DNA of 51,666 bases, from contig JACQJG010000001.1 of assembly GCA_016198125.1 (NCBI GenBank), forward strand, positions 1 through 51,666. Reading direction: 5' to 3'. How positions within the stretch are numbered: the stretch's first letter is position 1; each line of letters starts with the position of its first letter. This stretch comes from Candidatus Iainarchaeum sp. (lineage in GTDB: Archaea; Iainarchaeota; Iainarchaeia; Iainarchaeales; VGJJ01). Shown here one piece after another: positions 7,595 through 16,097 of the stretch. The notes under the pieces are model-generated. The model searched no databases, was not told the origin of the DNA, and saw only the letters and a program-made list of their open reading frames with translations. Position numbers and translations under genes: made by a program.

Positions 7595-9817
7595 TTATTT
7601 TGTTCCCATCCACGCAAACACGTATTGGGCAATGCGCGTGTCCATCCACGCCAGGGCTTCCAACAGCGAAGCACTCTCTGTTTTGGGCGGAGCAGAAATG
7701 ACTGTTATGTTCACAAGGCCCTTGGACGCGGCCAGCACTTCCGTGCTTTCATCCAACGCCACCCCTGAAACTGCATAACTCCCAACACGCAGTGCAGGCA
7801 TTTCAAGCGCAGGAAGAGAAGGATTCGAAGAACCTGTGAAGGCCAGTCGAATGGAACGGTCGGTTGAAAGCGCTAACAGGGTTTCTACTTGCCCAACGGT
7901 AAACGAATGGGGTTGCACTTCTCCATTCTTTTCCACGCGCACCTCAAATGATTTTACCTTGTCAAATCCCTGGAATGCAGGAATGCGTGCACACAAAGGT
8001 ATGGACAACCCTTCTTCAACCACCAGTGGATTACTTACAGGCTGAGGCGATGGACCTGTTTCAGAACAGGATCCCAACACGATTTCAGGCAAACTTTCTT
8101 TATCAATGCCTCCCCCTTCCTCTGTTTCAGGCCCGCCTGACTCAGGCTTTTCCGAATCAGAAGAAACTGAAGAAGGCTCTGCTGGACTGCGTGCAAGCGT
8201 AATGCTGGGATTGAACTTTTTTTTGGAAACCGCGTCCAAACCATAATTCAACACTTTAATGTACCCGGCATGGGGGCCTGTTTGCGCGTCCTGTACAAAG
8301 CCCCCAAAAAAAGCGGGTTGGCCGTACAACCGTTCGTACTCTGCATTCAATGCCTTTCCCACTTTGCTGTTGGCAAACGCAATGGCACTGACCTGACTGC
8401 GGTTTTGGTACAAGGCCTCGACATCTGCAGGAGTCACGCCTGCTTCCGGGCTGGCTTCCGCCCAATCAATCAACGCTTGCTTGGTGCGCGGACCCATGAC
8501 CCCATCAACAAACAAATGTTCATCTTCTGCTGGAAGTGTACCATACGCCCATGGGTTTCCAATTCCCGGCACTTGGCGTTTTTCCAGCACGCTGGCCAGC
8601 TTCCATTGCTCGAATGCACTCAAAGGCTTTCCAACGCCCTGATTGTATGAAGAAGCGTCCACTACAAAGCGCTCCAGCGACCCTTTGGACAAGGGCACGT
8701 GGCCAGCGGCAGCAATATAGGCATCTACATAGGAATCATTGGACTGCACCAGCAATTCCGCGGCCTTTCTCCCTCCGGCCTCTGTTCGAATCAAATCATC
8801 CGTTGCATCCAAGGAAAGCTTTTCACTTGCAGACACGTCTTGCAAGTAACCATCTTCTCCTGCAGCCGCGTTCAACAATGCACGTTTTTCCTCTGTTGTC
8901 AAGCGGTTCAACAGCGTGTTTGCAGTTTCCCGGTTAATCTCATATGGCCCCGTAGTGCGCACCTGGCCGCGCAAAAAAGGAGTATTCCATGCCAGACTTT
9001 CCTTGAAATTCTGAAAGCCAGTACCGGAACCTGTTTCCTTGAACTTAATGCCGTCCATCAAGGCATCTGAATATGCGTTCAACGCTTCCGGAGAAACTTC
9101 GGGGGGCGAGGGCTGAACAGCCTGCACGGGTTTTGGAGGTTCTTTGTATTCTTCAACCAGGCGTACATCATACGACGCGCGCGTTCCAGTGAGTGCACCA
9201 AACGTAGGTTGAAAACCTGCCCCGGTTTCAGTTTTGGATACAAACCCTGCACTTTCCGGACGCACGTCCACGTGGACATGTCCATCCGCATAGGCAATAA
9301 GGCCTCCAAACCCAACAGTTTCTGCGGCGCGAAAAACCGTTTCAATGGGAAGCACGCTTCCATCCTTTCGCACCGCTCTCACGTCCACTGCACGCCCAAA
9401 AATGTGCTGGCTGTTCTCCTCGCCTTTAATCAAGGCATTGTATGCTTCATTACGGTACCCGCTGTTGATTAACAGGAAAATTTCCTGGGACGGACCAATA
9501 ACCTGGGATTGCTCGCGCTGGTTCAATTCCAAGCGCAACAACTCCAATGCATCCACGAGTTTGGGGTCAATGATGATTTTCGTGTTGCGCAACGCGTTTT
9601 GCTGGGCTGATGCCAAACCCTGAAGGGAATGCTGGCGTCCAAACTCCTGCACGTTAAAATGAGGGGAAGGCCTTTCATTGGACATCAGAGCAGGGCCTTT
9701 ATAGTCAATGGAATAATGCCAGACTCCTTGAACGTCTTTGATAGGCGGCGGGAGTTGGGCATGCGCACTTGAAAGGAAAAAAACCAACAACAGGAATACG
9801 CACAGCGCCTTGTTCAT
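7595..9817 (-). CDS. Secreted M15-type peptidase with putative murein-hydrolase modules
   Basis: The 740-residue protein starts with a cleavable signal peptide (MNKALCVFLLLVFFLSSAHAQ). Residues 50-190 fit the M15 zinc DD-/LD-carboxypeptidase fold: SGYRNEAYN, H138 and D145 in SQHIFGRAVDVR, and H182 in HVHVDVRP as ligands. The middle (about 250-410) has weak lysozyme/SLT-like signs: a Glu in FKETGSG, TTGPYEIN, and DASSYNQGVG resembling the AxYNxG motif. VDGVMGPRTKQALIDW (about 455-475) resembles a peptidoglycan-binding PG_binding_1 helix. A Ser/Glu/Pro-rich linker and a C-terminal beta domain follow. Its ATG overlaps the stop of the upstream membrane protein (ATGA). The M15 call is firm; the other modules are inference. 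Odd in a cell not expected to make peptidoglycan. Confidence 0.8.
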   Translation of the reverse strand: MNKALCVFLLLVFFLSSAHAQLPPPIKDVQGVWHYSIDYKGPALMSNERPSPHFNVQEFGRQHSLQGLASAQQNALRNTKIIIDPKLVDALELLRLELNQREQSQVIGPSQEIFLLINSGYRNEAYNALIKGEENSQHIFGRAVDVRAVRKDGSVLPIETVFRAAETVGFGGLIAYADGHVHVDVRPESAGFVSKTETGAGFQPTFGALTGTRASYDVRLVEEYKEPPKPVQAVQPSPPEVSPEALNAYSDALMDGIKFKETGSGTGFQNFKESLAWNTPFLRGQVRTTGPYEINRETANTLLNRLTTEEKRALLNAAAGEDGYLQDVSASEKLSLDATDDLIRTEAGGRKAAELLVQSNDSYVDAYIAAAGHVPLSKGSLERFVVDASSYNQGVGKPLSAFEQWKLASVLEKRQVPGIGNPWAYGTLPAEDEHLFVDGVMGPRTKQALIDWAEASPEAGVTPADVEALYQNRSQVSAIAFANSKVGKALNAEYERLYGQPAFFGGFVQDAQTGPHAGYIKVLNYGLDAVSKKKFNPSITLARSPAEPSSVSSDSEKPESGGPETEEGGGIDKESLPEIVLGSCSETGPSPQPVSNPLVVEEGLSIPLCARIPAFQGFDKVKSFEVRVEKNGEVQPHSFTVGQVETLLALSTDRSIRLAFTGSSNPSLPALEMPALRVGSYAVSGVALDESTEVLAASKGLVNITVISAPPKTESASLLEALAWMDTRIAQYVFAWMGTK

Positions 9818-10311
9818 TCCCCCTGCCCCCCGGCCAGCACAGCCACGTCAAACAACACACTGGTTTGCGCCGCGGCCCCATTAAGAGTTGCACGTGCCGC
9901 CAACTCATATTTTCCAGGCAGAACGCTGGACAAAAGAACAAACGGCACGCGCACGTTCCATTCATTCTCTCCAGGAAAAACCGTTTCGCTAAAATCAACG
10001 CGTTGAACTGCTTCATCTCCATGACGCAATTCCAAAACGCCCTGCAATTCTTTTTCATCTTCAAAAGAAGAGCCTGCGTAATGCAAAACCCCAACGAACT
10101 CCACCGGGGAACCTGAAAGAATAACGCCTGGCTGAACGGAAAACACGCGTTCACCAGACCATGCAAGCTCAGGGAGTTCAACAAACGCCGCCCCGCTTGG
10201 GGATTCCTCTACCGGAATAACATTGAACGCCAAAACCAGGATTAGAATGAATAACACTGCAAAGGGAATGCCGACCAGCAGTGCAACAGACTTTCTCCAT
10301 GACCAAACCAT
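9814..10311 (-). CDS. Single-pass membrane protein with extracellular beta domain
   Basis: The 165-residue protein has an N-terminal membrane anchor (KSVALLVGIPFAVLFILILVLAFNVIPV) and an external domain of about 125 residues that looks all-beta (VELRH-type strands, PGKYELAARATL), like an Ig or CARDB-type fold. No family is certain. The ORF track start (10383) lies upstream of a likely box A (TTATTATAAGG, minus strand, near 10340), so the ATG at 10311 is used; this makes the message almost leaderless. It overlaps the M15 gene by 4 bases, so the two are co-translated and probably work together at the surface. Confidence 0.7.
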   Translation of the reverse strand: MVWSWRKSVALLVGIPFAVLFILILVLAFNVIPVEESPSGAAFVELPELAWSGERVFSVQPGVILSGSPVEFVGVLHYAGSSFEDEKELQGVLELRHGDEAVQRVDFSETVFPGENEWNVRVPFVLLSSVLPGKYELAARATLNGAAAQTSVLFDVAVLAGGQGE

Positions 10312-10375
10312 GAAGGAACGGAATGTAAAATCCCTTATAATAATACATGCCCTGCTTGGCGTGCGTGCAGGACAC

Positions 10376-11491
10376 TCACGCAAGCTCTTTCATGACAACA
10401 TTTCTTGGAAGTGCAAGTGCAATCACCCTTGTCCTTCCGCGGCCTTCCAGTTCCTTCCATGTAAGCGTGACCAGCTTCAAGGATTCCAGTTTGGCCAGCA
10501 CTTCCCGGGTTCTTCGCTCGCCCAATCCCTTGGCAGTTTGAAGGAGTTCATACAATTGACCCGAAGAAATGGACTCGCCCTTCCAATCCAGAATGCATTG
10601 CAGTACAACGCGTTCACTGTCGCTCAAACGCTCCATGGATTTTTTCAACGGAGACTCCATGGCAGCAAAGGCCTGGCGCGCATGGGGCACTTGAATGCTG
10701 GAAGCATTGGCGCGCTCTGCAATTCTGCCTGCTTTCAACAGCGCTTCAATGGCAATCCTGCAGTCCCCGCCTTTCCTGGCCGCATGGCCTGCAATCAGAG
10801 GAATGACCTCCTCTCCTACCCCGTGTCCAACAAACGCTTTTTCGCTGCGCTCGCGCAAAATGTCTTTCAACTGCATAGGAGTATACGCGTCAAATGCAAC
10901 GCTCAAACGGGAAAACGAACTGCGCACGCGGTCCTCAAAGCGCAAGGGAAGATGGGCATCATTGGATATCAACACCACTCCAACAAACTTTTTAGTTTGT
11001 TCAGAGGTGCGCAGCAAATCATACAACAACGCGTTGCCCTCGCGAAAAAACAACTGGTCAAATTCATCCAATACCACCACGGGAACAAAAGACGCGCGCT
11101 TCAAACCCTCCAAGAACTGTGCATAGGCTTCTGCAACCCCCACTCCGCGGCGCGGAACAGGAACGCCCAAAAAAGCGGCCAACTCGGTTAAAACCGATTG
11201 ACGGGAGTTGAATTCAAAGCAATTCAAGTACTTGGATTTCACGCGGTCTGAAAAGCCCTCCAAGTCGCGCAACACCAGCCGCATTGAAACCGTTTTACCA
11301 GTCCCCGTAGGACCGAACACAAAGACATTTTCAGGCCTGCCTCCCTGCGTTAAAGGCTTGAAGGCAAACGCAAATTCTTCCAATTGGCGTTCGCGGTGCA
11401 ACAATTGTTCCGGAACAAACTCCGGGTAAAGCACGCGTTCATCTTTGAATAAGGTGTGCTCCTTTTTACCGCGCGAAAAAAGATTCGTCAT
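10376..11491 (-). CDS. cdc6: Orc1/Cdc6 origin-binding AAA+ initiator
   Basis: Orc1/Cdc6 binds archaeal replication origins and loads MCM. The 371 residues contain Walker A GPTGTGKTVS, Walker B VVVLDEFDQLF, sensor 1 LISND, sensor 2 GGDCRIAIEALLKAGRIAE, and a C-terminal winged helix (SSGQLYELLQ...LGERRTREVLAKLESLKLV). It is of usual length. Two in-frame ATGs exist (11503 and 11491). The box A TATTTATG (minus strand, centre about 11518) predicts transcription from about 11491, so the second is preferred. Initiator genes often sit beside an origin, but no clear origin repeat was found in the short upstream gap. Confidence 0.95.
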   Translation of the reverse strand: MTNLFSRGKKEHTLFKDERVLYPEFVPEQLLHRERQLEEFAFAFKPLTQGGRPENVFVFGPTGTGKTVSMRLVLRDLEGFSDRVKSKYLNCFEFNSRQSVLTELAAFLGVPVPRRGVGVAEAYAQFLEGLKRASFVPVVVLDEFDQLFFREGNALLYDLLRTSEQTKKFVGVVLISNDAHLPLRFEDRVRSSFSRLSVAFDAYTPMQLKDILRERSEKAFVGHGVGEEVIPLIAGHAARKGGDCRIAIEALLKAGRIAERANASSIQVPHARQAFAAMESPLKKSMERLSDSERVVLQCILDWKGESISSGQLYELLQTAKGLGERRTREVLAKLESLKLVTLTWKELEGRGRTRVIALALPRNVVMKELA

Positions 11492-11576
11492 GCATACTCT
11501 CATAAAACACGTGCATAAATACGTTGTTGAAAAAAAATAAAAAGCACGCCCCTGACTTCACCGGCAACGCACGCCC

Positions 11577-11604
11577 TCCAAGGCTTTAAAACCAAGGACT
11601 TGGA
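11577..11604. promoter_or_regulatory. Inverted repeat around a box A (candidate operator)
   Basis: TCCAAG (11577-11582) and CTTGGA (11599-11604) are a perfect 6-bp inverted repeat. The 16-bp spacer contains CTTTAAAACC, a plausible box A for the gene at 11626. A dimeric regulator such as the AbrB protein in the same pair could bind here; that is inference. Confidence 0.4.
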
Positions 11605-11625
11605 AAAACGTACAGGTGATGTTGA

Positions 11626-11823
11626 ATGAAGGTAACCAAATTCAAATTCCATTCCATGGCCGTAGAAGACCTTGAACGGGAAATGCACATGCTCTTTGAA
11701 AAAATGACTGAAGGAAAAGGCTCCAATGGCACGCGCAACCTGTTATTGGAAGTGATTGGCGTATTGGAAGCCAAGCGCCTCAGACCCGAACCCATTCGCC
11801 TGGGAATTGGAAGCGTGGCGTGA
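11626..11823 (+). CDS. Small hypothetical protein paired with AbrB
   Basis: This 65-residue protein is not recognised. It is charged and mostly helical (VEDLEREMHMLFEKMTEG, TRNLLLEVIGVLEAKRL), with no signal peptide or Cys. GGTGAT lies about 10 nt before the ATG and a box A about 40 nt before. The AbrB frame follows at once, so the two are probably a small two-gene module. It could be the toxin partner, but no toxin family features are visible. Confidence 0.6.
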   Translation: MKVTKFKFHSMAVEDLEREMHMLFEKMTEGKGSNGTRNLLLEVIGVLEAKRLRPEPIRLGIGSVA

Positions 11824-11849
11824 ACCTGTTGAAATCAGGGGGTAAAAGC

Positions 11850-12011
11850 ATGCTAAGAATCAAAAGAAAAGTATGGCGTACGGGACACGTAACCATCCCC
11901 CACGAGATACGCAAGGCCATTGGGCTCAAGCCAGGGGACCGGATTGAAATGACAACTGCCAAGAATAGGAATGACGGGATTACCATTAAAAAGGTCAAAG
12001 GAAAAACCTAG
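11850..12011 (+). CDS. AbrB/SpoVT-type DNA-binding protein (putative antitoxin)
   Basis: The 53-residue protein is a single swapped-hairpin AbrB/MazE domain: RIKRKVWRTGHVTIPHEIRKAIGLKPGDRIEM matches the consensus (Val/Thr-IP-x-x-I-R-x-x-L-x-x-x-x-GD). Such proteins act as dimeric regulators or antitoxins. The ORF track begins at a GTG (11820) overlapping the previous stop; the ATG at 11850 is favoured because a G-rich run (AGGGGGT) lies about 6 nt upstream and the domain starts right after. It lies downstream of an unknown small gene and is probably co-transcribed. Confidence 0.8.
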   Translation: MLRIKRKVWRTGHVTIPHEIRKAIGLKPGDRIEMTTAKNRNDGITIKKVKGKT

Positions 12012-12100
12012 TAAAGTCTTCGCGCGCAGGACTGCCATTGCCCTATGCGACGCTCAACTTACAGCTGACAAAAAAACGACAGAGCCAGCCAAGGAAAACC

Positions 12101-12108
12101 TTTAAATA
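12101..12108 (+). promoter_or_regulatory. Box A promoter of the Gly/Pro-rich secreted protein gene
   Basis: TTTAAATA is centred about 27 nt before the ATG at 12132, the spacing expected for a leaderless archaeal message. It supports that ATG over the start in the ORF track (12114). Confidence 0.65.
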
Positions 12109-12131
12109 GGGCTTTGTGCTTTGCACTTGAC

Positions 12132-14267
12132 ATGAACGTTCGCCGCTCCATTTTTTTTGGAATCGGTTTGTTGCTGGTTCTTGTGCTTGCACCGCTTTCC
12201 GTGGCCCAATTTGGAGGCGGATTCGACCAAGGGCCAGGCGATTTTGGCGGAGACCCATTTGGGGGTGGAGGCGGAGGATTCGGACAAGGACTGCCCCAAG
12301 GATTTGGAGGCGGCGGGCCTGGGGGATTTGGCGGTTTTGGAAGCGGTTTTGATGCAGGCAATCCATTCCAGTCCCAGGGATTCAGTCAAGCGGTTACAGG
12401 ATTCAACGACCAGCGTCAAATCATTTTACCCGGAAGAGTGGGAGAAAATTACGAGGGCGCTGTCGAACAATTCATTGGCTATGCCGTGGTAACCAACTCG
12501 GACGTTGACCAGGACCAATTGGAAGAACTGTGCATTGGGGGGCAGGACGCGCAAGTAGTGGAACAGGTCATGAACGCGGTTCGAAGAGAGGGAACGCAAA
12601 CCCTGCAGGAAGATTACTGCAGTGCATGGGATTACCGCTTGGAGGACATTGAAGACGCAAAAGCCATGTTGAGCGAGTCCTTTGAAGGAGGAGGCCCTTT
12701 TGGCGGACCAGAAGGACTGGACATTTCATGCGACAATCCGGGTGCGGCACAAGAGCAAATGACGGCAAAATGCAGTGAACGCTTCCAATCGGAATTCGAG
12801 GAACGCAGCCAGGGACAGGAAGGCGTTTGCAGTCAAATGCTGGAATTCGAGCGGGGCCGCTTTGAAAATATATGCCAAGATACTTACCAGCGCCAAGAAA
12901 GCCAACAATCCTGGCAACCCCCCGACCAGCAGTACAACCAACAATATAACCAACAATATGAAAACCAGTCTCCACCCCCTGAAAACCAACCTTCATTTCC
13001 TTTTAACGAGCCCCCACCCCAAGAAGACCATCCACCCGAACAACCCCCTCAAGATCAACCCCCCTCAGAACCACCGCCAAGCGAACCCCCGCCGCCCAGC
13101 GAACCACCACCCAGTGAACCTCCCCCAGGCACGGGTGCTGTAATACTACCCCAATTTGATAATCCACCCCCAGGACCTTCTGGAGGAATATATGGAGGAA
13201 CCCCTGGTGGAGGATTTGGCGATCCTTTTGGAGGGGGAAGCTATCCAAGCGGACCCCAGCAATACCCTAATCCCAACCAGTTCCCTGGACCTGGAGGGCC
13301 TGGAAGCGGGTTTGGACCAGGACCTGGGTTTGGTGGACCTGGCGGGTTTGAAGGAGGACCCTTTGGCGGACCAGGCGGACAGCCATTTGGAGGAGGGGGA
13401 CCTGGACCCAGTGGCCAAGGAGGGTTTGGACAAGGACCTAATGGACCTGGAGGAGGCCCTGGAGGCAAAGGATTTGGAGGGCCTGCTTTTTGCGGTTCGG
13501 ATGGTTCCTTTAACGAGTCTGCATTTGTAAGCCAATGCCAGGAAGAAAGCTCCAAGCACCGCGAAGAATTTGATTCCAGCAAAGTACAAAAATTCTGCGG
13601 CCGCATTGCGGAAAAAATGTCCCGCCAGGTGGAACGCATGTGTGAACGCATGGAAAAGCAAAAGGGAAACATTGAAAAGCAAATTGACCGCGCAGAAGCT
13701 TACATGAAAAAGGCGCGCGACAAGTGCTATAACAGTTTAGGGGAAGACCAGATACAAGCAGTCGTGGAAAAAAGGGTAGGAATTGAGTGCGCCCAGGTGC
13801 GCACGGAAAAAACGGCAAGAGCGCTAAGGGAAAAATTCAACGACCGCATCCGAACCGTTGAAACACTGCAGGACCTTGGAGACCTTGTAGATTCCCAGTA
13901 CGTTCCACTGGAAGCAAAAACTGAACTCTTGGACAGCATTGAAGCCACTGCCCATGCAACAGAATCCATTGCCAACCGCAGACAGGACCTTGAACAGAAA
14001 AAAACAGACTTCTTATACAACCTTACAGCTGCCATTGGACTGCAATCAGGCCACAAAGTGGAATCCGCGCAGGAACTCCAACAGGCATCCGAAAACCTCA
14101 TAGAAGCCGCTGAAAAACTGCGCGGCCTGCAGGAAAGCATACAGGACGAAAAAGCGGCAAAGGAAATAGGCGAAAAAGCAAACGAACTGGAAGAGGAAGC
14201 CCAGCAACGCGAAAAAGAAGCCACTGACTTAAGGGCAGGGGCACGCGGCTTCTTTGGCGGCGCGTAA
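12132..14267 (+). CDS. Secreted Gly/Pro-rich protein with duplicated four-cysteine module
   Basis: I do not recognise the family of this 711-residue protein. A signal peptide (residues 1-24, ending SVAQ) is followed by an FGG-rich stretch (about 25-80), a folded-looking segment, a first cysteine module (C-x13-C-x18-C-x14-C, 12729-12875), a Gln/Pro-rich linker with repeated PPSEPP units, a second long GGPGG/FGG stretch, and a second cysteine module (C-x14-C-x19-C-x14-C, 13491-13643). The last 200 residues are strongly charged helix with heptad character (coiled coil) ending in RAGARGFFGGA. It is likely surface-exposed or in the cell envelope. The internal duplication is visible from spacing. 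Confidence 0.8.
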   Translation: MNVRRSIFFGIGLLLVLVLAPLSVAQFGGGFDQGPGDFGGDPFGGGGGGFGQGLPQGFGGGGPGGFGGFGSGFDAGNPFQSQGFSQAVTGFNDQRQIILPGRVGENYEGAVEQFIGYAVVTNSDVDQDQLEELCIGGQDAQVVEQVMNAVRREGTQTLQEDYCSAWDYRLEDIEDAKAMLSESFEGGGPFGGPEGLDISCDNPGAAQEQMTAKCSERFQSEFEERSQGQEGVCSQMLEFERGRFENICQDTYQRQESQQSWQPPDQQYNQQYNQQYENQSPPPENQPSFPFNEPPPQEDHPPEQPPQDQPPSEPPPSEPPPPSEPPPSEPPPGTGAVILPQFDNPPPGPSGGIYGGTPGGGFGDPFGGGSYPSGPQQYPNPNQFPGPGGPGSGFGPGPGFGGPGGFEGGPFGGPGGQPFGGGGPGPSGQGGFGQGPNGPGGGPGGKGFGGPAFCGSDGSFNESAFVSQCQEESSKHREEFDSSKVQKFCGRIAEKMSRQVERMCERMEKQKGNIEKQIDRAEAYMKKARDKCYNSLGEDQIQAVVEKRVGIECAQVRTEKTARALREKFNDRIRTVETLQDLGDLVDSQYVPLEAKTELLDSIEATAHATESIANRRQDLEQKKTDFLYNLTAAIGLQSGHKVESAQELQQASENLIEAAEKLRGLQESIQDEKAAKEIGEKANELEEEAQQREKEATDLRAGARGFFGGA

Positions 14268-14309
14268 TCAAAACAGGTCCTTTAAATCTTTTCAACGCAT
14301 TTTAATGGC

Positions 14310-15146
14310 ATGACCCCGTTGCGCTTTGGCCCTGCAGGCATTCCCTATTCCAGTCCCAAACCAGGATTGTTGGAAGGAATCAAGCACTGTGCAACCCTTG
14401 GACTGAATGCCATGGAATTGGAGTTTGTAAGAGGCGTGTACCTGAAAGAAGAAACTGCACGCGAAGCCAGGCCCTTGGCGGAAAAGCTGGGCATTGCGTT
14501 AACCGTGCACGCCCCCTATTACATCAATTTGAACTCGGAAAAAGAAGAAACCGTAAAAGCCAGCATGCAACGCCTTTTACTTTCCTGCAAAATGGGCGGA
14601 CTCGCAGGCGCGACCAGCGTGGCCGTGCACGCAGCGTACAGGCACGCCACGCCCGCCCAGGAACTCACGCGCATCGTACACGAACGCTGCGTGGAAGTAC
14701 AAGAACGCGTGGACCAGGAACACTTGCCTGCGCCCATCAAAGTGGCCCCCGAACTCGCGGGAAAACACTCCCAATGGGGCACCCTGGAAGAAGTGCTTGA
14801 ACTTGCACAAGACAAGCGCCTGGGGTTTTGCATTGACTTTGCGCACCACCATGCAAAAACCAATGGAAGCCTAACCACTCAAAAAGCGTTTGACAAACTA
14901 TTGGAGGCCATTGAAAAAACAGATTCAAACCACTTGAAAAACATGCACATTCAATGCGCGGGCATTCAGTACTCGGAAAAAGGGGAACGCAATCACTTAC
15001 CCTTTCAACACCCGCAAAACACGCTGAACTGGAAAGCCCTTGCACAAAGCCTCCAAGCATTTGACGTACGCGGAACAGTCATTGTTGAATCCCCTGCACA
15101 AGAAGATGACGCGTTATTGTTGAAAAACCACTATGACTCTATTTAA
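14310..15146 (+). CDS. Endonuclease IV-like AP endonuclease / TIM-barrel protein
   Basis: The 278 residues fit the AP-endonuclease 2 (endonuclease IV) TIM-barrel family, which cuts at abasic sites with three metal ions. Seen: FGPAGIPYSS at the start, LTVHAPYYINL (His ligand), SVAVHAAY, VAPELAGKHSQWGTLEEV (Glu ligand), FCIDFAHHHA (Asp and His), MHIQCAGIQYSEKGERNHLP, and VIVESPAQEDDA (last Glu). These follow the order of Nfo metal ligands. A box A (TTTAAATC, 14281) about 27 nt upstream makes the ATG leaderless. Related barrel enzymes (sugar isomerases) are the alternative, but the ligand pattern favours Nfo. Confidence 0.85.
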   Translation: MTPLRFGPAGIPYSSPKPGLLEGIKHCATLGLNAMELEFVRGVYLKEETAREARPLAEKLGIALTVHAPYYINLNSEKEETVKASMQRLLLSCKMGGLAGATSVAVHAAYRHATPAQELTRIVHERCVEVQERVDQEHLPAPIKVAPELAGKHSQWGTLEEVLELAQDKRLGFCIDFAHHHAKTNGSLTTQKAFDKLLEAIEKTDSNHLKNMHIQCAGIQYSEKGERNHLPFQHPQNTLNWKALAQSLQAFDVRGTVIVESPAQEDDALLLKNHYDSI

Positions 15147-15217
15147 ACACACTGCCTTAAACCAAAAAACGTGTTTTTGGGTTCAAACCACAAGAAAAAA
15201 AGCCTCTTACAGAGCCC

Positions 15218-15823
15218 ATGAATGGCATGAACACCCAAGGATTCATGGCGCCTGCAACCCTGCTCTTTGTGGGCCTCCTGGTGCTTGTTCCTGCAAGCGC
15301 TGGACAAACCGCTGAACAGGCATTCCATCAAACCCAGTACACCCTAATATCATTGGAAAAATCCAACCTGGAACGCACCCTGCTTGAAACAAACTTTGAC
15401 CATTCCATTGAAAATGCCCTCACTCAAGGGCTTTTACTCCATGAAAACCAGCCCGCGCTTGAAAAGCGCGTGCTAAAAACCATGCTGGAATGGAATTCAA
15501 ACGCGATTCAAAATCCGCAAGTAAAAGCAATTGAACTAATGCCTGCGAACACGCATAATTACTGGAAACACGCAGGAAAGCCCGGAAAAAAAGGAAAGCC
15601 TTTCACAAAGGAAAACCTCCAAGGAACATTCAACGTAATTGTGCTCCCATTGAATAAACTGTCCACCCAAGCTGTTTACACGTTTCACGGGGGCGTTTTT
15701 CACGAACACGTTATTTTTGCCCACCTCCAGGCGGGAAACGTAGGGCATGCCATGCTTGTACCCCAAGGATTCCAGGTTTGCAGGAGACTAATCGGGGCAC
15801 TGGTGGTTCCATGCACGCCTTAG
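15218..15823 (+). CDS. Pilin-like exported protein 1
   Basis: The 201-residue protein has one hydrophobic segment near the N-terminus (PATLLFVGLLVLVPASAGQ), preceded by MNTQGF, then a soluble domain with a helix rich in Glu/Asn and a beta-rich end. It may be a secreted protein with an ordinary signal or a pilin-like protein; the class III Q-x-x-x-E pattern is absent. ATGs at 15218 and 15227 are both possible. A box A (TTTAAAC, near 15138) would give a leader of about 50 nt. It opens a run of four overlapping or closely spaced genes with similar N-termini. Confidence 0.65.
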   Translation: MNGMNTQGFMAPATLLFVGLLVLVPASAGQTAEQAFHQTQYTLISLEKSNLERTLLETNFDHSIENALTQGLLLHENQPALEKRVLKTMLEWNSNAIQNPQVKAIELMPANTHNYWKHAGKPGKKGKPFTKENLQGTFNVIVLPLNKLSTQAVYTFHGGVFHEHVIFAHLQAGNVGHAMLVPQGFQVCRRLIGALVVPCTP

Positions 15824-16080
15824 AAGCATTAATGGCATTCCTCCTGCTCATGAGCGCGCTTTCCTTTCTTATCAGCACCCAGACACACGCACTTGAAAAT
15901 GCAAAAAAATCCACGCACACTTTTTCCATTGAAACAAACAAACACGTGTGCATACTAAGCATTAAAGGAGTTCAAGCCAATGAAGGCATTGCATGGAATG
16001 CATGCCCGCTTTCCCTGGTTCAATGGAACGCATTGAATGAAACAGCGTTTTTGGCTGTAGACGCCAACCATTACACTTAA
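15811..16080 (+). CDS. Pilin-like small protein 2 (MHALEAL type)
   Basis: Eighty-nine residues start MHALEALMAFLLLMSALSFL: a short polar tip, a Glu at position 5 and a long hydrophobic helix, as in pseudopilins. The rest is a small domain with two Cys (HVCILSI, NACPLS). The ORF track places the start at 15778; the ATG at 15811 is preferred because GGTGG lies just upstream and because the next gene starts with the same MHALEALxA. It overlaps the stop of the preceding gene by 13 bases. Function is not known. Confidence 0.7.
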   Translation: MHALEALMAFLLLMSALSFLISTQTHALENAKKSTHTFSIETNKHVCILSIKGVQANEGIAWNACPLSLVQWNALNETAFLAVDANHYT

Positions 16081-16097
16081 AAAAAAAAGGAAAGGGC

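Noticed and set aside
10223-11191. 322-residue plus-strand ORF antisense to orc1/cdc6
   Set aside because: Cys/His/Gln-rich shadow frame of a strong AAA+ gene; no motifs.
13170-13490. Possible DNA repeat array in Gly-rich region
   Set aside because: Repetition is at codon level (GGA/GGC and TTT) with irregular units; not a CRISPR or satellite.
13241-13672. Pro-rich minus-strand ORF
   Set aside because: Mirror of the Gly-rich GGN/CCN codons in the plus-strand gene.
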